This document shows, one piece after another, positions 18,150 through 26,816 of a stretch of DNA of 64,000 bases. Numbering within the stretch: position 1 is the stretch's first letter; each line of letters opens with the position of its first letter. The translations under genes and the position numbers were made by a program. The notes beneath the pieces were generated by a model. That model was not told the DNA's origin, ran no database searches, and saw only the letters and a program-made list of their open reading frames with translations. The DNA is from Acidimicrobiaceae bacterium (GTDB taxonomy: Bacteria > Actinomycetota > Acidimicrobiia > Acidimicrobiales > Ilumatobacteraceae), in assembly GCA_003569125.1 (NCBI GenBank), contig BGOG01000004.1, positions 1 to 64,000 of the forward strand. Direction: 5' to 3'.

Positions 18150-19355
18150 TTAACTCAGGTCGGCTGGGGTTTGGCGTTCGTTGAGATGCAGATCGGTGCC
18201 CGTGTACGGATGAGCGAGAGCGACTTCTTCATTCAACTCGATACCAAGACCTGGTTCTTTAGACGGTATGACATAGCCGCTATCAAATTGAATTGGTTTC
18301 TTCAAAATCTTGGCGTGGAAACCACCCCAGTCTTGAATGCTTTCAAGAATCAAGAAGTTCGGCGTGCAAGTGCTCAACTGAATATTTGCGGCGCCTTCAA
18401 TTGGTCCGCAATAGAGATGTGGCGCGATCTGCGCGTGGTAAGTCTCGGCGATTGAAGCAATTTTTTTGCCTTCGAGAATTCCGCCACAACGACCTGTCGC
18501 CAACTGAATGATCGAGGCACCACCAACGCGCAACAAATGTGCGAACTCGTACTTAGACGTAAGTCGCTCACCAGTGGCGATTGGAATACTCGTGTGCGCG
18601 GCGACCTTGGCCATTTCTTCTGGCGCATCAGGCGGAATCGGCTCTTCAAACCACATCGGGTCGTAAGGCTCTAGTTGTTTTGCCAAACGAATCGCACCTG
18701 ACGCCGTGAACTGACCGTGCGTGCCGAACAAAATATCGGCGCGATTGCCGACAGCCTTGCGAATCGCCGCGACCATTCGCACACTGCGATCGATTGTTGC
18801 CAGCGATGGTTGGCGTCCGTCATAAACCGAATAAGGGCCAGCCGGGTCAAGTTTTACCGCCGTAAAACCGCGCTCGACCTCGCGAACCGCAGCCTCGGCC
18901 GCAAGATCTGGGTCTGTGTAAAGCGGATGATCAGAGTGCGCATCAAACTCATGTGATGGATATAAGTACGTGTAGCAACGCAACCGGTCGTGAACTTGAC
19001 CGCCGAGCAACTCGTAAACAGGTTTGCCCGTATCTTTGCCGCAGATATCCCACATCGCCATTTCAATACCGCTGACGACGCCTGCCGTGCTGAAGTCTGG
19101 GCGATGCGAAAAACCAGAACCATAAGTTCGTCGCCACATTTTTTCGATATGAAACGGGTCGGTACCGAAAACGTAACGGGCAAACATATCTTCGGCGACT
19201 TTGCAAACTATTTGTGGTGAATATGTCGCCGTATAAATTTCGCCGATGCCAGTGACACCCGTATCAGTGGTCAGTTTTACGAAAATAAAATAGCGGCCAC
19301 CCGTGCGCGGTGGTGGATTACCAACAACAAATGTTTGAATCTTTTCAATCTTCAC
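18150..19355 (-). CDS. Enolase-superfamily mandelate racemase / sugar-acid dehydratase-like enzyme
   Basis: A 401-residue protein. The N-terminal capping domain opens MKIEKIQTFVVG. A barrel follows with FTAVKLDPAGP (KxD motif, about 165), a metal Asp in DILFGTHGQ, Glu in WFEEPIPPDA and Glu in ATGERLTSKYEF, then His in IAPHLYCGP. This is the MR-subgroup pattern and resembles galactonate- or mannonate-type dehydratases. It would abstract a proton alpha to a carboxylate and probably eliminate water. It is the last gene of a five-gene minus-strand set with an alcohol dehydrogenase, class II aldolase, hydroxyacid dehydrogenase and aldehyde dehydrogenase, which supports a sugar-acid substrate. Confidence 0.85.
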   Translation of the reverse strand: MKIEKIQTFVVGNPPPRTGGRYFIFVKLTTDTGVTGIGEIYTATYSPQIVCKVAEDMFARYVFGTDPFHIEKMWRRTYGSGFSHRPDFSTAGVVSGIEMAMWDICGKDTGKPVYELLGGQVHDRLRCYTYLYPSHEFDAHSDHPLYTDPDLAAEAAVREVERGFTAVKLDPAGPYSVYDGRQPSLATIDRSVRMVAAIRKAVGNRADILFGTHGQFTASGAIRLAKQLEPYDPMWFEEPIPPDAPEEMAKVAAHTSIPIATGERLTSKYEFAHLLRVGGASIIQLATGRCGGILEGKKIASIAETYHAQIAPHLYCGPIEGAANIQLSTCTPNFLILESIQDWGGFHAKILKKPIQFDSGYVIPSKEPGLGIELNEEVALAHPYTGTDLHLNERQTPADLS

Positions 19356-19430
19356 AACTCCGCCGTTCTGTTTAACTTCAACTAAAACCCAATATCTAAA
19401 TTAGCGCAGTAAGTCGGCGCGGTAATCCAA

Positions 19431-20510
19431 CTAGAAAACAATCACATTTCTCAGAGCATCACCGCGTTTTACAGCGGCAATCGCCTCATTGATTTCTTCC
19501 AACTTATAAGTCTTTGTCACCAGTTCATCTAGTTTCAGACGGCCCTGTTCGTAGAGCGAAATCAAGTTTGGAATATCTACTTGAATTCGCGCCGATCCCA
19601 TCTTTGAACCAAGAATATTCTGGCTATAAGCCGCCATGGTGCCCGGGTCAATCTCCGACATCACGCCATTTGCCGGCATGCCGACAAGAACAACCGTGCC
19701 CGACTTCGCGAGCAAACCGTATGACGAGTCGAATGCCTGCTTGGCGCCGACAGTTACGAATACATAATCTGCACCGCGACCATCGGTGATCGCCTGAACT
19801 TGCTTTGCGACATCTTCTTTGCCCGAGTTGATGCCGTGAGTTGCACCAAAATTTTTTGCCGCTTCAATTTTCGAATCCGAAAGATCAATAGCAATGATCG
19901 ATCGAGCACCACTCACGCGAGCACCTTGAACCGAGTTCAAACCAACACCGCCAGCACCAATTACGACGACATGACTGCCTGCTTCGACTTTGGCGGTGTT
20001 CGTTACTGCACCAAAACCAGTGATCACACCGCACGCCAACAAAGATGCGCTGGCTGCCTTGATGTCTTTCGAAATCACGACAACTTGTGACTCGTGAACG
20101 ACGACATATTCGGCAAAACTGCCGGTGCGCATCGCTTGCACAATCGACTCGCCGGACTTTGAGGTCAGCGGACTCTTGGCGTCAAGCGGAAAAGAAGTTT
20201 CGCAAGTCACTGGCATGCCACGCGAACAACCACGGCAGTGGCCACACGAACGAATCAAAGTCACAACTACGCAATCGCCGACTTTGATTTGAGTTGCACC
20301 TGCGCCGACTTCTTCGACGATGCCGACACTCTCGTGCCCGAAAATCGCCGGCAGGGTGCCGCCCCATGCGCCGTCGGCATAAGAAATATCGCTGTGGCAA
20401 ATCGCCGTCGCAGAAATTTTGACTCGCAATTCTCCGGCTTGAGGTTTTGCCAAAGTAACTTCTTCAATTACAAGTGGTTTACCAAACTCGCGACAGACTG
20501 CAGCTTTCAT
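19431..20510 (-). CDS. Zinc-dependent alcohol dehydrogenase
   Basis: A 359-residue medium-chain dehydrogenase. Catalytic zinc ligands are C38 in ATAICHSDI, the His of GHESVG and a later Cys in LLACGVITGFGAV. The structural-zinc lobe has four Cys in CGHCRGCSRGMPVTC. The NAD motif is GAGGVG followed by AIDLSD, with Asp favouring NAD. The size and lobes match class III-like (formaldehyde/mycothiol type) enzymes, but the substrate is open. It lies 33 bases downstream of the aldolase gene and probably oxidises an alcohol produced in the same route. Confidence 0.9.
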   Translation of the reverse strand: MKAAVCREFGKPLVIEEVTLAKPQAGELRVKISATAICHSDISYADGAWGGTLPAIFGHESVGIVEEVGAGATQIKVGDCVVVTLIRSCGHCRGCSRGMPVTCETSFPLDAKSPLTSKSGESIVQAMRTGSFAEYVVVHESQVVVISKDIKAASASLLACGVITGFGAVTNTAKVEAGSHVVVIGAGGVGLNSVQGARVSGARSIIAIDLSDSKIEAAKNFGATHGINSGKEDVAKQVQAITDGRGADYVFVTVGAKQAFDSSYGLLAKSGTVVLVGMPANGVMSEIDPGTMAAYSQNILGSKMGSARIQVDIPNLISLYEQGRLKLDELVTKTYKLEEINEAIAAVKRGDALRNVIVF

Positions 20511-20542
20511 TTATCTTGCCTTTCAATATGTTTAATAAGTGT

Positions 20543-21277
20543 TCAGTTTTTATATTCAGGGGATTGCTGATCAAGAATCTCAATCAACGCCGCAAAATGA
20601 TGCTCTGCGGACTTCGGATACTCTAGCCATTGTTTGCAAACCAAAGCCGCAGTTTCGTCATCAATAAGCGCCAGGTCACGACCAGTTGAAAGAGCCAACA
20701 CCTGTAGTTGCGCGGCTTTTTCTAGATAGTACAACTCATCAAATGCCTCGGCCACCGAATTGCCGACGACTATCACACCGTGATTCGCAAGAAATAGCAC
20801 GCTCTTGGACTTGCCCAAGACATGTGCGACTCGCTCACCCTCGCTGGCTTCAAGAGCCATTCCCGAGTAGTCGCGGTCATAAGCGATGCGATTGTAAAAA
20901 CGACACGCGTTTTGATCCAACATCAAAAACTCGAAATTTTTGAGACATGCCAACGCGGTCGTGTATGGCATGTGAGTGTGCAAGATGCACTTGGCATGTG
21001 GCAACAGTCGATGCAACTGGCCGTGCAAATTGATTGCTGTCGGGTCGACTATTTGACTTTCGGCGTTGTCAAAGTTTTTTGCGTTCACATCGACCAGCAC
21101 AAGATCACCAGCCCGCACCTGCGAAAAGTGACGGCCAGCAGGATTGATTAAAAAATCTTGCGAGTCTTGAGAAATCGCGCAACTGAAATGATTGGCGGTC
21201 GCTTCGTGCATGTTGAGTCTGGCCGCCCAGCGAAATGCGACGGCCAAATCGCGGCGAGCAGACTGCTCTGTGTTCAT
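20543..21277 (-). CDS. Class II aldolase/adducin family protein
   Basis: A 244-residue class II aldolase domain. ATANHFSCAI corresponds to the GNxS-type phosphate/substrate loop. HTHMPYTTAL supplies two zinc His, and FLANHGVIVVGNSV the third. Enzymes of this fold split or isomerise sugar phosphates (fuculose/ribulose types), and relatives decarboxylate or handle sugar acids. The operon context (dehydratase, ADH, ALDH, hydroxyacid dehydrogenase) fits sugar-acid breakdown yielding an aldehyde. It is separated from the upstream hydroxyacid dehydrogenase by 10 bases. Confidence 0.85.
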   Translation of the reverse strand: MNTEQSARRDLAVAFRWAARLNMHEATANHFSCAISQDSQDFLINPAGRHFSQVRAGDLVLVDVNAKNFDNAESQIVDPTAINLHGQLHRLLPHAKCILHTHMPYTTALACLKNFEFLMLDQNACRFYNRIAYDRDYSGMALEASEGERVAHVLGKSKSVLFLANHGVIVVGNSVAEAFDELYYLEKAAQLQVLALSTGRDLALIDDETAALVCKQWLEYPKSAEHHFAALIEILDQQSPEYKN

Positions 21278-21287
21278 TATTTAAAGA

Positions 21288-22229
21288 CTATTGCAACCTG
21301 GCTGGAAACCCGGGGGCACGCAAATCTGTGCCGAGAGCGTCTTCAAGCAATTTCACCACTTGGGTCGACCACACTTCACCACCGTATTGCGACTTGGCGC
21401 GGACAAATGCTTGTTGCACGGTGCTTGCGACATCAAGTGGCACGCCAAATTTCCGACCATACTCCATCGCAAAGCCCATGTCTTTGAGTGCGAGATCCAT
21501 CGTGAAGCCGATGTCGTAACTTCCGTTGAGAATCACTTGACCTTCGGTTTCATGAACAAAACTATTGCCAGAACTGTTCTTGATCACATCAAATGCAATA
21601 CCCAGATCGATGCCACCTTTTTTCGCCAGCATCAACGCTTCACCGCATGCCACAAGGTGAATAAATGCGAGCATATTGGTTATCACCTTGATCACGGCCG
21701 CGCTGCCGAGTACACCGACATAGATAACCGGCTTGCCCATTGCCTCGAGTAAATCTTTGTGCGCCGCAAAAATTTTTTCGTCGCCACCCACCAACACGGT
21801 GATGTCGCCTTCGGCCGCTTTGTGCACGCCTCCGGTAACGGGCGACTCAAGTGTGTTGAAACCCAACTTTGCGGCGATCTCGCCGAGACGCAACGTTTCG
21901 CTGCGATCGTTGGTGCTCATGTCTATCCATGTTGTTCCTTTGGCAAGACCAGAGAACACGCCATTGTCACCGTTCACAACAACGTCAATCGCGCGCGGCG
22001 ATGGCAAACAAGTGAATACAACTTCAGATGCCTGCGCAACTTCTTTGGCCGAATTGGCCCACTTTGCACCTTTGGCGATTAGCCCATCACCGAGTGATTT
22101 ATTTAAATCGTGAATCGTCACGCTGTGCCCGGCACGAATCAAACTCGCGGCCAAATAAACACCGAGGTGTCCGAGGCCGATGAAACCACAATTGCGTGGC
22201 ATAACTGTGTTGCTCATAATTGAATCCAT
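21288..22229 (-). CDS. 3-hydroxyisobutyrate / tartronate-semialdehyde reductase-type dehydrogenase
   Basis: About 310 residues of the beta-hydroxyacid dehydrogenase family. The Rossmann motif is GFIGLGHLG near residue 15. The substrate loop is SPVTGGVHKAAEGDITVLVGGD (about 117-138), and the catalytic Lys is in IKVITNMLAF. The C-terminal all-alpha domain starts LALKDMGFAME. It reduces or oxidises a 3-hydroxyacid with NAD(P). The frame overlaps the end of the aldehyde dehydrogenase gene by 16 bases. An internal ATG at 22217 (MSNTVMPRN) is an equally likely start. Confidence 0.85.
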   Translation of the reverse strand: MDSIMSNTVMPRNCGFIGLGHLGVYLAASLIRAGHSVTIHDLNKSLGDGLIAKGAKWANSAKEVAQASEVVFTCLPSPRAIDVVVNGDNGVFSGLAKGTTWIDMSTNDRSETLRLGEIAAKLGFNTLESPVTGGVHKAAEGDITVLVGGDEKIFAAHKDLLEAMGKPVIYVGVLGSAAVIKVITNMLAFIHLVACGEALMLAKKGGIDLGIAFDVIKNSSGNSFVHETEGQVILNGSYDIGFTMDLALKDMGFAMEYGRKFGVPLDVASTVQQAFVRAKSQYGGEVWSTQVVKLLEDALGTDLRAPGFPARLQ

Positions 22230-23710
22230 GTCGTCTTGAGGTTTGTGTATCCCTCTATTGAATACATCGAACGATCACGACCAGTACCAGATTGTTTGAA
22301 CCCGCCAAATGGTGTAGTGATCGAACCCTTGTCAAAAGTATTCACCCAAACGGTGCCGGTTCGCAACTTGCGTGCGATTCGATGTGCTTTTGTTATGTCA
22401 CGAGTCCAGATTGAAGACGCCAAACCATACTGGGTGTCGTTGGCTACGTGAACCGCTTCATCGGCGCTCGAGACCGCGACCGATACGAGAACAGGTCCAA
22501 AAATTTCTTCGCGTTCAATTCGCATGCCGGGCTTTACATCTCGAAACACGGTCGGCGGAATAAACACCCCACCTTTGACCGGCTCGACGCGATCGCCGCC
22601 CGAGAAAACTTTCGCGCCTTCTTGCTTGCCGATATCGATGTAGCCGAGCACGCGATCGAACTGTGTCTTGTCGACGATCGTTCCCATCGCAGTTTTTGGA
22701 TCGTATGGATCGCCTGGTTGAATCGACTGACCAACTTTTGTAATTTTTTCAAGCAGTTCATCTTCGACTGATTTTTCTACAACCAGTCGAGTACCGGCAT
22801 GACAAGTTTGACCGGAGTTATAAAACACGCCCCATGCAATTGCCGATGCCGCCGCATCAAGATCAGAGCAGTCGCTCAAAACAATTTGCGGTGTCTTGCC
22901 GCCGAGTTCGAGTGACACAGATTTACCATTGCTCTCAGCCGCATACTTCAAGAAATATCTGCCAACTTCGGTTGAGCCGGTGAACGCGAGTTTGTCGACA
23001 TCCATGTGACGACCGAGTGCAGCACCTGCTGTTGGGCCATAGCCAGGCACGACGTTCAATACTCCCTCGGGTAGACCTGCTTGTACTCCGAGTTCGGCGA
23101 AAAATAGTGCCGACAATGGCGATTGCTCGGCGGGCTTCAAGACAACTGAGTTTCCCCCAGCCAGTGCAGCACCAACCTTCCATGAAGAAATAATCAGCGG
23201 ATAGTTCCACGGCACGACTGCGCCAACGACCCCGAGCGGCTCTCTTTCGATCAATGCCAAGGCGTCACGCGGCACCGGTGCAATTTGTCCGTACATTTTG
23301 TCGATAGTTTCGGCGAACCACTGCAAGTTGCCGGCAGCCGACGCCATGTCGACGTTTACCGAGTCACCGATTGGTTTACCTACATCCATCGTTTCAAGCA
23401 ACGCAAGTTCGTTCACGTTGTCGCGTATTAACTGAGCCCAGCGCAACATAATATTTTTACGATCAACCGGCGCCATCTCGCTCCAGACACCGGATGTGAA
23501 AGACTTTCGGGCTGATGCAACCGCGCGATCAATATCTTCCGAATCACCTTCAGCGACATTCGCCGCAACAGTATTGTCTCTCGGATTAATTGATTCGAAT
23601 GTTTTGCCACTCGCGGCATCAACGAACTTGCCACCAATAAAAAGTTTGGTGCGACTCACTTTTTGGGTTGACCGCTTTGTCCACTCTTCACGGCTAAGTA
23701 GATCAGTCAT
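22214..23710 (-). CDS. NAD-dependent aldehyde dehydrogenase, PuuC/KauB-like
   Basis: A 498-residue ALDH. The general base Glu is in LELGGKTPQIV (about 264-274) and the nucleophile Cys in FYNSGQTCHAGTRL (about 302). The cofactor loop is FTGSTEVG and the anchor VPWNYPL. The wording around the Cys and Glu resembles gamma-glutamylaminobutyraldehyde or betaine-aldehyde-type dehydrogenases. It could serve the local sugar-acid operon, or oxidise the 4-guanidinobutyraldehyde made by the AruH/AruI pair some 15 kb away. It is the first gene of its operon and divergent from the sulfotransferase. Confidence 0.9.
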   Translation of the reverse strand: MTDLLSREEWTKRSTQKVSRTKLFIGGKFVDAASGKTFESINPRDNTVAANVAEGDSEDIDRAVASARKSFTSGVWSEMAPVDRKNIMLRWAQLIRDNVNELALLETMDVGKPIGDSVNVDMASAAGNLQWFAETIDKMYGQIAPVPRDALALIEREPLGVVGAVVPWNYPLIISSWKVGAALAGGNSVVLKPAEQSPLSALFFAELGVQAGLPEGVLNVVPGYGPTAGAALGRHMDVDKLAFTGSTEVGRYFLKYAAESNGKSVSLELGGKTPQIVLSDCSDLDAAASAIAWGVFYNSGQTCHAGTRLVVEKSVEDELLEKITKVGQSIQPGDPYDPKTAMGTIVDKTQFDRVLGYIDIGKQEGAKVFSGGDRVEPVKGGVFIPPTVFRDVKPGMRIEREEIFGPVLVSVAVSSADEAVHVANDTQYGLASSIWTRDITKAHRIARKLRTGTVWVNTFDKGSITTPFGGFKQSGTGRDRSMYSIEGYTNLKTTWIQL

Positions 23711-23789
23711 TATTTTGTCTCCTTGGGGTGTTGATTATTGCGTACGAGCAGACAAAGACGCTACCAGTGCGACCTGCCAGAATATAACC

Positions 23790-24611
23790 GTGCCAGTTTC
23801 GCAGAAGAACCCCACACAGACTTCGTGCTTGTTGGCGATCGCTTCTGTGCATCGAACTGGTTCAACTCTTCTGTGTTCGATTCTTCGCGCCACCGGCATG
23901 GCCGGGATGCCAATGGAGTATCTAAATATTCATACAAAAAACTTCACGAACTTTCGCGACGAAAATAATCTGCCGACCCTGAACATGCTTGGTCAAGTTG
24001 TTGGCGCCATCCGGAAGCTTTCGGGTCGAAATGCCTGGCGCAATATCAACTATTTTTCCGAATCATCTTGGCGCGCTTATCTGAATCGCGCGGCCGAATT
24101 GAACACGACACCAAACGGTGTGTTTGGCATCAAAATGCATTGGAATCAATACGACGAACACATGTTGCAGCGGGGTCTCACAGCCGACCATTGGGGTGCG
24201 CCGATTAAATGGGTGCGCATCACCCGCGACAATGAAGTGCGCCAAGCAATCTCGCTGGTTCGCGCCGAGCAGTCAAACCAATGGAATAGCAACATGTCGG
24301 CGATCACCGAACCGGTGTATGACGAACAAGCAATTGTCGATGCGTTGCAAACAATTTCGGATGCGAACAAGAGTTGGGATCGGTATTTCGCCGAGCACAA
24401 GATAGATCCATTGCATCTGACATACGAGCAGTTGACTCGAGACATGGATGTAACTGTTCGGCGGATAATGGCTCACATCGATACACCCATCCAAGATGTG
24501 CCCGCGCCACAAACGAAACGCCAGTCAGATGGGGCAAGTGCGCAATGGGAGCGTCAATTTTTAGATGCCCGACCCGAATTCAAGTCTCGCGCTGCCACAA
24601 TAGAACGGTGA
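23790..24611 (+). CDS. Stf0-family sulfotransferase
   Basis: 273 residues from GTG 23790. The N-terminal ASVHRTGSTLLCSILRATGMAG region is the PAPS 5'-phosphosulfate loop of Stf0-type enzymes. It is followed by GMPMEYL and, near residue 130, FGIKMHWNQYD. The 3'-phosphate site is seen as WVRITRDNEVRQAISLVRA, with the family-typical QSNQW after it. Stf0 relatives in mycobacteria sulfate trehalose or a menaquinone. Here TGA overlaps the GTG of menB by four bases, so the two are translationally coupled. An open frame extends upstream to 23496 but covers the divergent aldehyde dehydrogenase and is rejected. Confidence 0.85.
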   Translation: MPVSQKNPTQTSCLLAIASVHRTGSTLLCSILRATGMAGMPMEYLNIHTKNFTNFRDENNLPTLNMLGQVVGAIRKLSGRNAWRNINYFSESSWRAYLNRAAELNTTPNGVFGIKMHWNQYDEHMLQRGLTADHWGAPIKWVRITRDNEVRQAISLVRAEQSNQWNSNMSAITEPVYDEQAIVDALQTISDANKSWDRYFAEHKIDPLHLTYEQLTRDMDVTVRRIMAHIDTPIQDVPAPQTKRQSDGASAQWERQFLDARPEFKSRAATIER

Positions 24612-25510
24612 GCGTTTCGGCCATTTTTGACCCGACCCAGTGGACACAAGTTCAGGGGTTCTCATTTCGCGACATCACATATCACCGCGCGAAAAATCAC
24701 GGCACGGTACGAGTTGCATTCAACCGTCCAGAAGTTCGCAACGCATTTAGACCCAGCACGGTCGACGAGTTGTATCGCGCACTGGATCACGCTCGGCAAA
24801 CGACTGATGTCGGATGTGTTTTGTTGACGGGCAACGGTCCTTCACCAAAAGATGGTGGGTGGGCGTTTTGTAGCGGCGGCGACCAGCGAATTCGTGGGAC
24901 CGATGGATACAAATACGAGGACGGTGACGGCGATGAAAATAAAAATAGTGCCAGCACCGGTCGTCTGCACATTCTTGAAGTGCAACGCTTGATTCGATTT
25001 ATGCCCAAGATCGTCATCTGCGTCGTGCCAGGTTGGGCGGCGGGTGGCGGACACAGTTTGCATGTCGTCAGTGATTTAACTTTGGCCAGCAAAGAGCACG
25101 CTCGCTTCAAACAGACCGATGCCGATGTCGCAAGTTTCGACGGTGGTTTTGGTTCGGCCTATCTTGCCCGCCAAGTCGGACAAAAGTTCGCAAGAGAAAT
25201 TTTCTTTCTTGGACGCGAATATTCTGCGGATGACGCCCACCGCATGGGAATGGTCAACGCCGTCGTACCGCACGCCGAATTAGAAAAAGTCGCGCTCGAA
25301 TGGGCCGCCGAAATTAATGCAAAGAGTCCGATGGCTCAACGAATGCTCAAGTTCGCATTTAATGCAATCGATGATGGCCTTGTTGGTCAACAAATATTCG
25401 CGGGTGAAGCAACACGACTCGCATACATGACCAGTGAAGCAACTGAAGGTCGCGACTCGTTTCTAGAAAAACGCGATGCTGACTGGTCAGAATTTCCCTG
25501 GCATTTTTAG
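24608..25510 (+). CDS. menB: 1,4-dihydroxy-2-naphthoyl-CoA synthase MenB
   Basis: 300 residues of the crotonase fold with MenB-specific wording. It shows GWAFCSGGDQRIRG (oxyanion hole), GWAAGGGHSLHVVSDLTLAS and FKQTDADVASFDGGFGSAYLAR, and the diagnostic C terminus GRDSFLEKRDADWSEFPW. It closes the ring of O-succinylbenzoyl-CoA in menaquinone biosynthesis. No other men gene is in the window. GTG 24608 overlaps the sulfotransferase stop. A longer open frame from 24374 overlaps that gene and is not the real start. Confidence 0.93.
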   Translation: MSVSAIFDPTQWTQVQGFSFRDITYHRAKNHGTVRVAFNRPEVRNAFRPSTVDELYRALDHARQTTDVGCVLLTGNGPSPKDGGWAFCSGGDQRIRGTDGYKYEDGDGDENKNSASTGRLHILEVQRLIRFMPKIVICVVPGWAAGGGHSLHVVSDLTLASKEHARFKQTDADVASFDGGFGSAYLARQVGQKFAREIFFLGREYSADDAHRMGMVNAVVPHAELEKVALEWAAEINAKSPMAQRMLKFAFNAIDDGLVGQQIFAGEATRLAYMTSEATEGRDSFLEKRDADWSEFPWHF

Positions 25511-25534
25511 TCTTGCGACTCGTTTTATGTCGCA

Positions 25535-26338
25535 ATGATCACAACTATCACCTCTAGCCAAGATTCGCGGCTCGACCCACTAAGACTTGGCGAACGACAA
25601 CTGACGACGATTGCTCAACGTCGCTCTACGTTGGCAGCCGGTCGATTTATCGCCGAGGGCGATCTGGTGGTTGCCCGTGCCCTTGCCGCTGGATACAAAC
25701 CGGAAGTTGTGTTGTGTGACGACGAACAAGCCACGCGATTCGCCACAAATATCACCGCACTTGGTGGACAATGTTTGACAGCCGACATTGACATTCGTCG
25801 CGAGGCAACAGGTCTCGGCGTTCCACTGAGTGCACTCGGCGTATTTTTTCGGCCGACTCCGTTGACTCAAAATGACGTGCTGGCTGCGGCGAAACGAATC
25901 ATCATCGCCGAAGCGATCGACAACCCGAGCAACCTCGGCGCGATCGTTCGATGTGCAACTGGGCTGGGATGGGATGGTTTGATTTGTGACACCACGAGCG
26001 CCGACCCGTTGTCTCGCCGGGCACTTCGGGTTTCGATGGGCGCCGCATTTAATTTTCGATTCGCGCGAAGCAACAACATCGCCGAAACCTTGCAAGAACT
26101 AAATCAACGTGGATTCGCGGTGCTTGCTCTCACACCGAATAATTCGGCGACCGACTTATCAAAAATAATTCTTGAACCGAATATGCCGCGAGCAATCGTC
26201 TTTGGCTCTGAGCGTGCGGGTCTCAGCGCCGAGGCGTTGGCGAGCGCCAACTACCAAGTGAGAATCGAAATGAACCCGGCGATCGACTCGCTGAATGTTG
26301 CAGCCGCTGCGGCGATTGCTTGTTACGCGCTGCGTTAA
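25535..26338 (+). CDS. TrmH/SpoU-family RNA 2'-O-methyltransferase
   Basis: 267 residues. A short N-terminal substrate-binding domain is followed by the SPOUT core. Motif 1 is IIIAEAIDNPSNLGAIVRCATGLGWDG (about 117-143), motif 2 is PRAIVFGSERAGLS (about 217-230) and motif 3 is IEMNPAIDSLNVAAAAAIACY. This trefoil-knot fold methylates ribose in rRNA or tRNA with S-adenosylmethionine. The target base is not determinable. It follows menB by 24 bases and converges on the globin gene. Confidence 0.9.
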   Translation: MITTITSSQDSRLDPLRLGERQLTTIAQRRSTLAAGRFIAEGDLVVARALAAGYKPEVVLCDDEQATRFATNITALGGQCLTADIDIRREATGLGVPLSALGVFFRPTPLTQNDVLAAAKRIIIAEAIDNPSNLGAIVRCATGLGWDGLICDTTSADPLSRRALRVSMGAAFNFRFARSNNIAETLQELNQRGFAVLALTPNNSATDLSKIILEPNMPRAIVFGSERAGLSAEALASANYQVRIEMNPAIDSLNVAAAAAIACYALR

Positions 26339-26360
26339 CTCGCGCTAACTCGCGCTAGCG
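26336..26360. repeat. 10-bp tandem repeat between convergent stops
   Basis: TAACTCGCGC occurs twice in tandem (26336-26345, 26346-26355) and is followed by the related TAGCGCG. The first copy begins with the TAA stop of the methyltransferase gene; the stop of the minus-strand globin gene lies at the end of the array (26355-26357). Confidence 0.75.
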
Positions 26361-26816
26361 CGGGTAATCGGCCGACGAAATTGGTAACCCAGTGTCGTTT
26401 CGCAAGTGTTCTGCGGCTTTTACAAAATAATCAGTGAGTTCTTGGCGAATTAAATCATCTTGAGACAATTCATTGACTGCACCCAACATATGCAACAACC
26501 ATTGATCGCGTTCTGCTGGTCCAATTCGAAACGGCATGTGACGCATTCGTAATTTTGGATCGCCGCGGTTTTCATTGAACATCGGTGGACCGCCCCAGTA
26601 TTGGGCGAGAAACCAAGTTAAGTGCAGTCGAGCCTTGTCTAAATCATTCGGCTCGGCGTATAAAACTATTAAAACCGGGTCGACAACGACGCCCTGATAG
26701 AACCGTTCAACAAGCCGTTCAAAGAATGGCAGTCCTCCAACGCGGTCAAACAGCGAGTTATTTGAACTCAGGATCTTGCCATTCTGGAAAAATATCTGGC
26801 ATATCGGTTGAAACAT
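26355..26816 (-). CDS. Group II truncated hemoglobin
   Basis: A 2-on-2 globin of about 130-150 residues. LFDRVGGLPFFERLVERFYQGVV opens helices A-B. The proximal His is in LRMRHMPFRIG, Trp in WLLHMLGAVNE (G8 Trp typical of group II) and the end is LPISSADYPR. QYWGGPPMFNENRGDP matches the CD-E region of GlbO-type proteins. It binds oxygen or NO through heme. ATG 26816 overlaps the upstream enoyl-CoA hydratase gene by 59 bases. A start nearer 26765 would need a rare codon. Confidence 0.88.
   Translation of the reverse strand: MFQPICQIFFQNGKILSSNNSLFDRVGGLPFFERLVERFYQGVVVDPVLIVLYAEPNDLDKARLHLTWFLAQYWGGPPMFNENRGDPKLRMRHMPFRIGPAERDQWLLHMLGAVNELSQDDLIRQELTDYFVKAAEHLRNDTGLPISSADYPR

Noticed and set aside
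23496-23789. Long N-terminal extension of the sulfotransferase
   Set aside because: This part is antisense to the aldehyde dehydrogenase start; the PAPS loop begins about 17 residues after GTG 23790.
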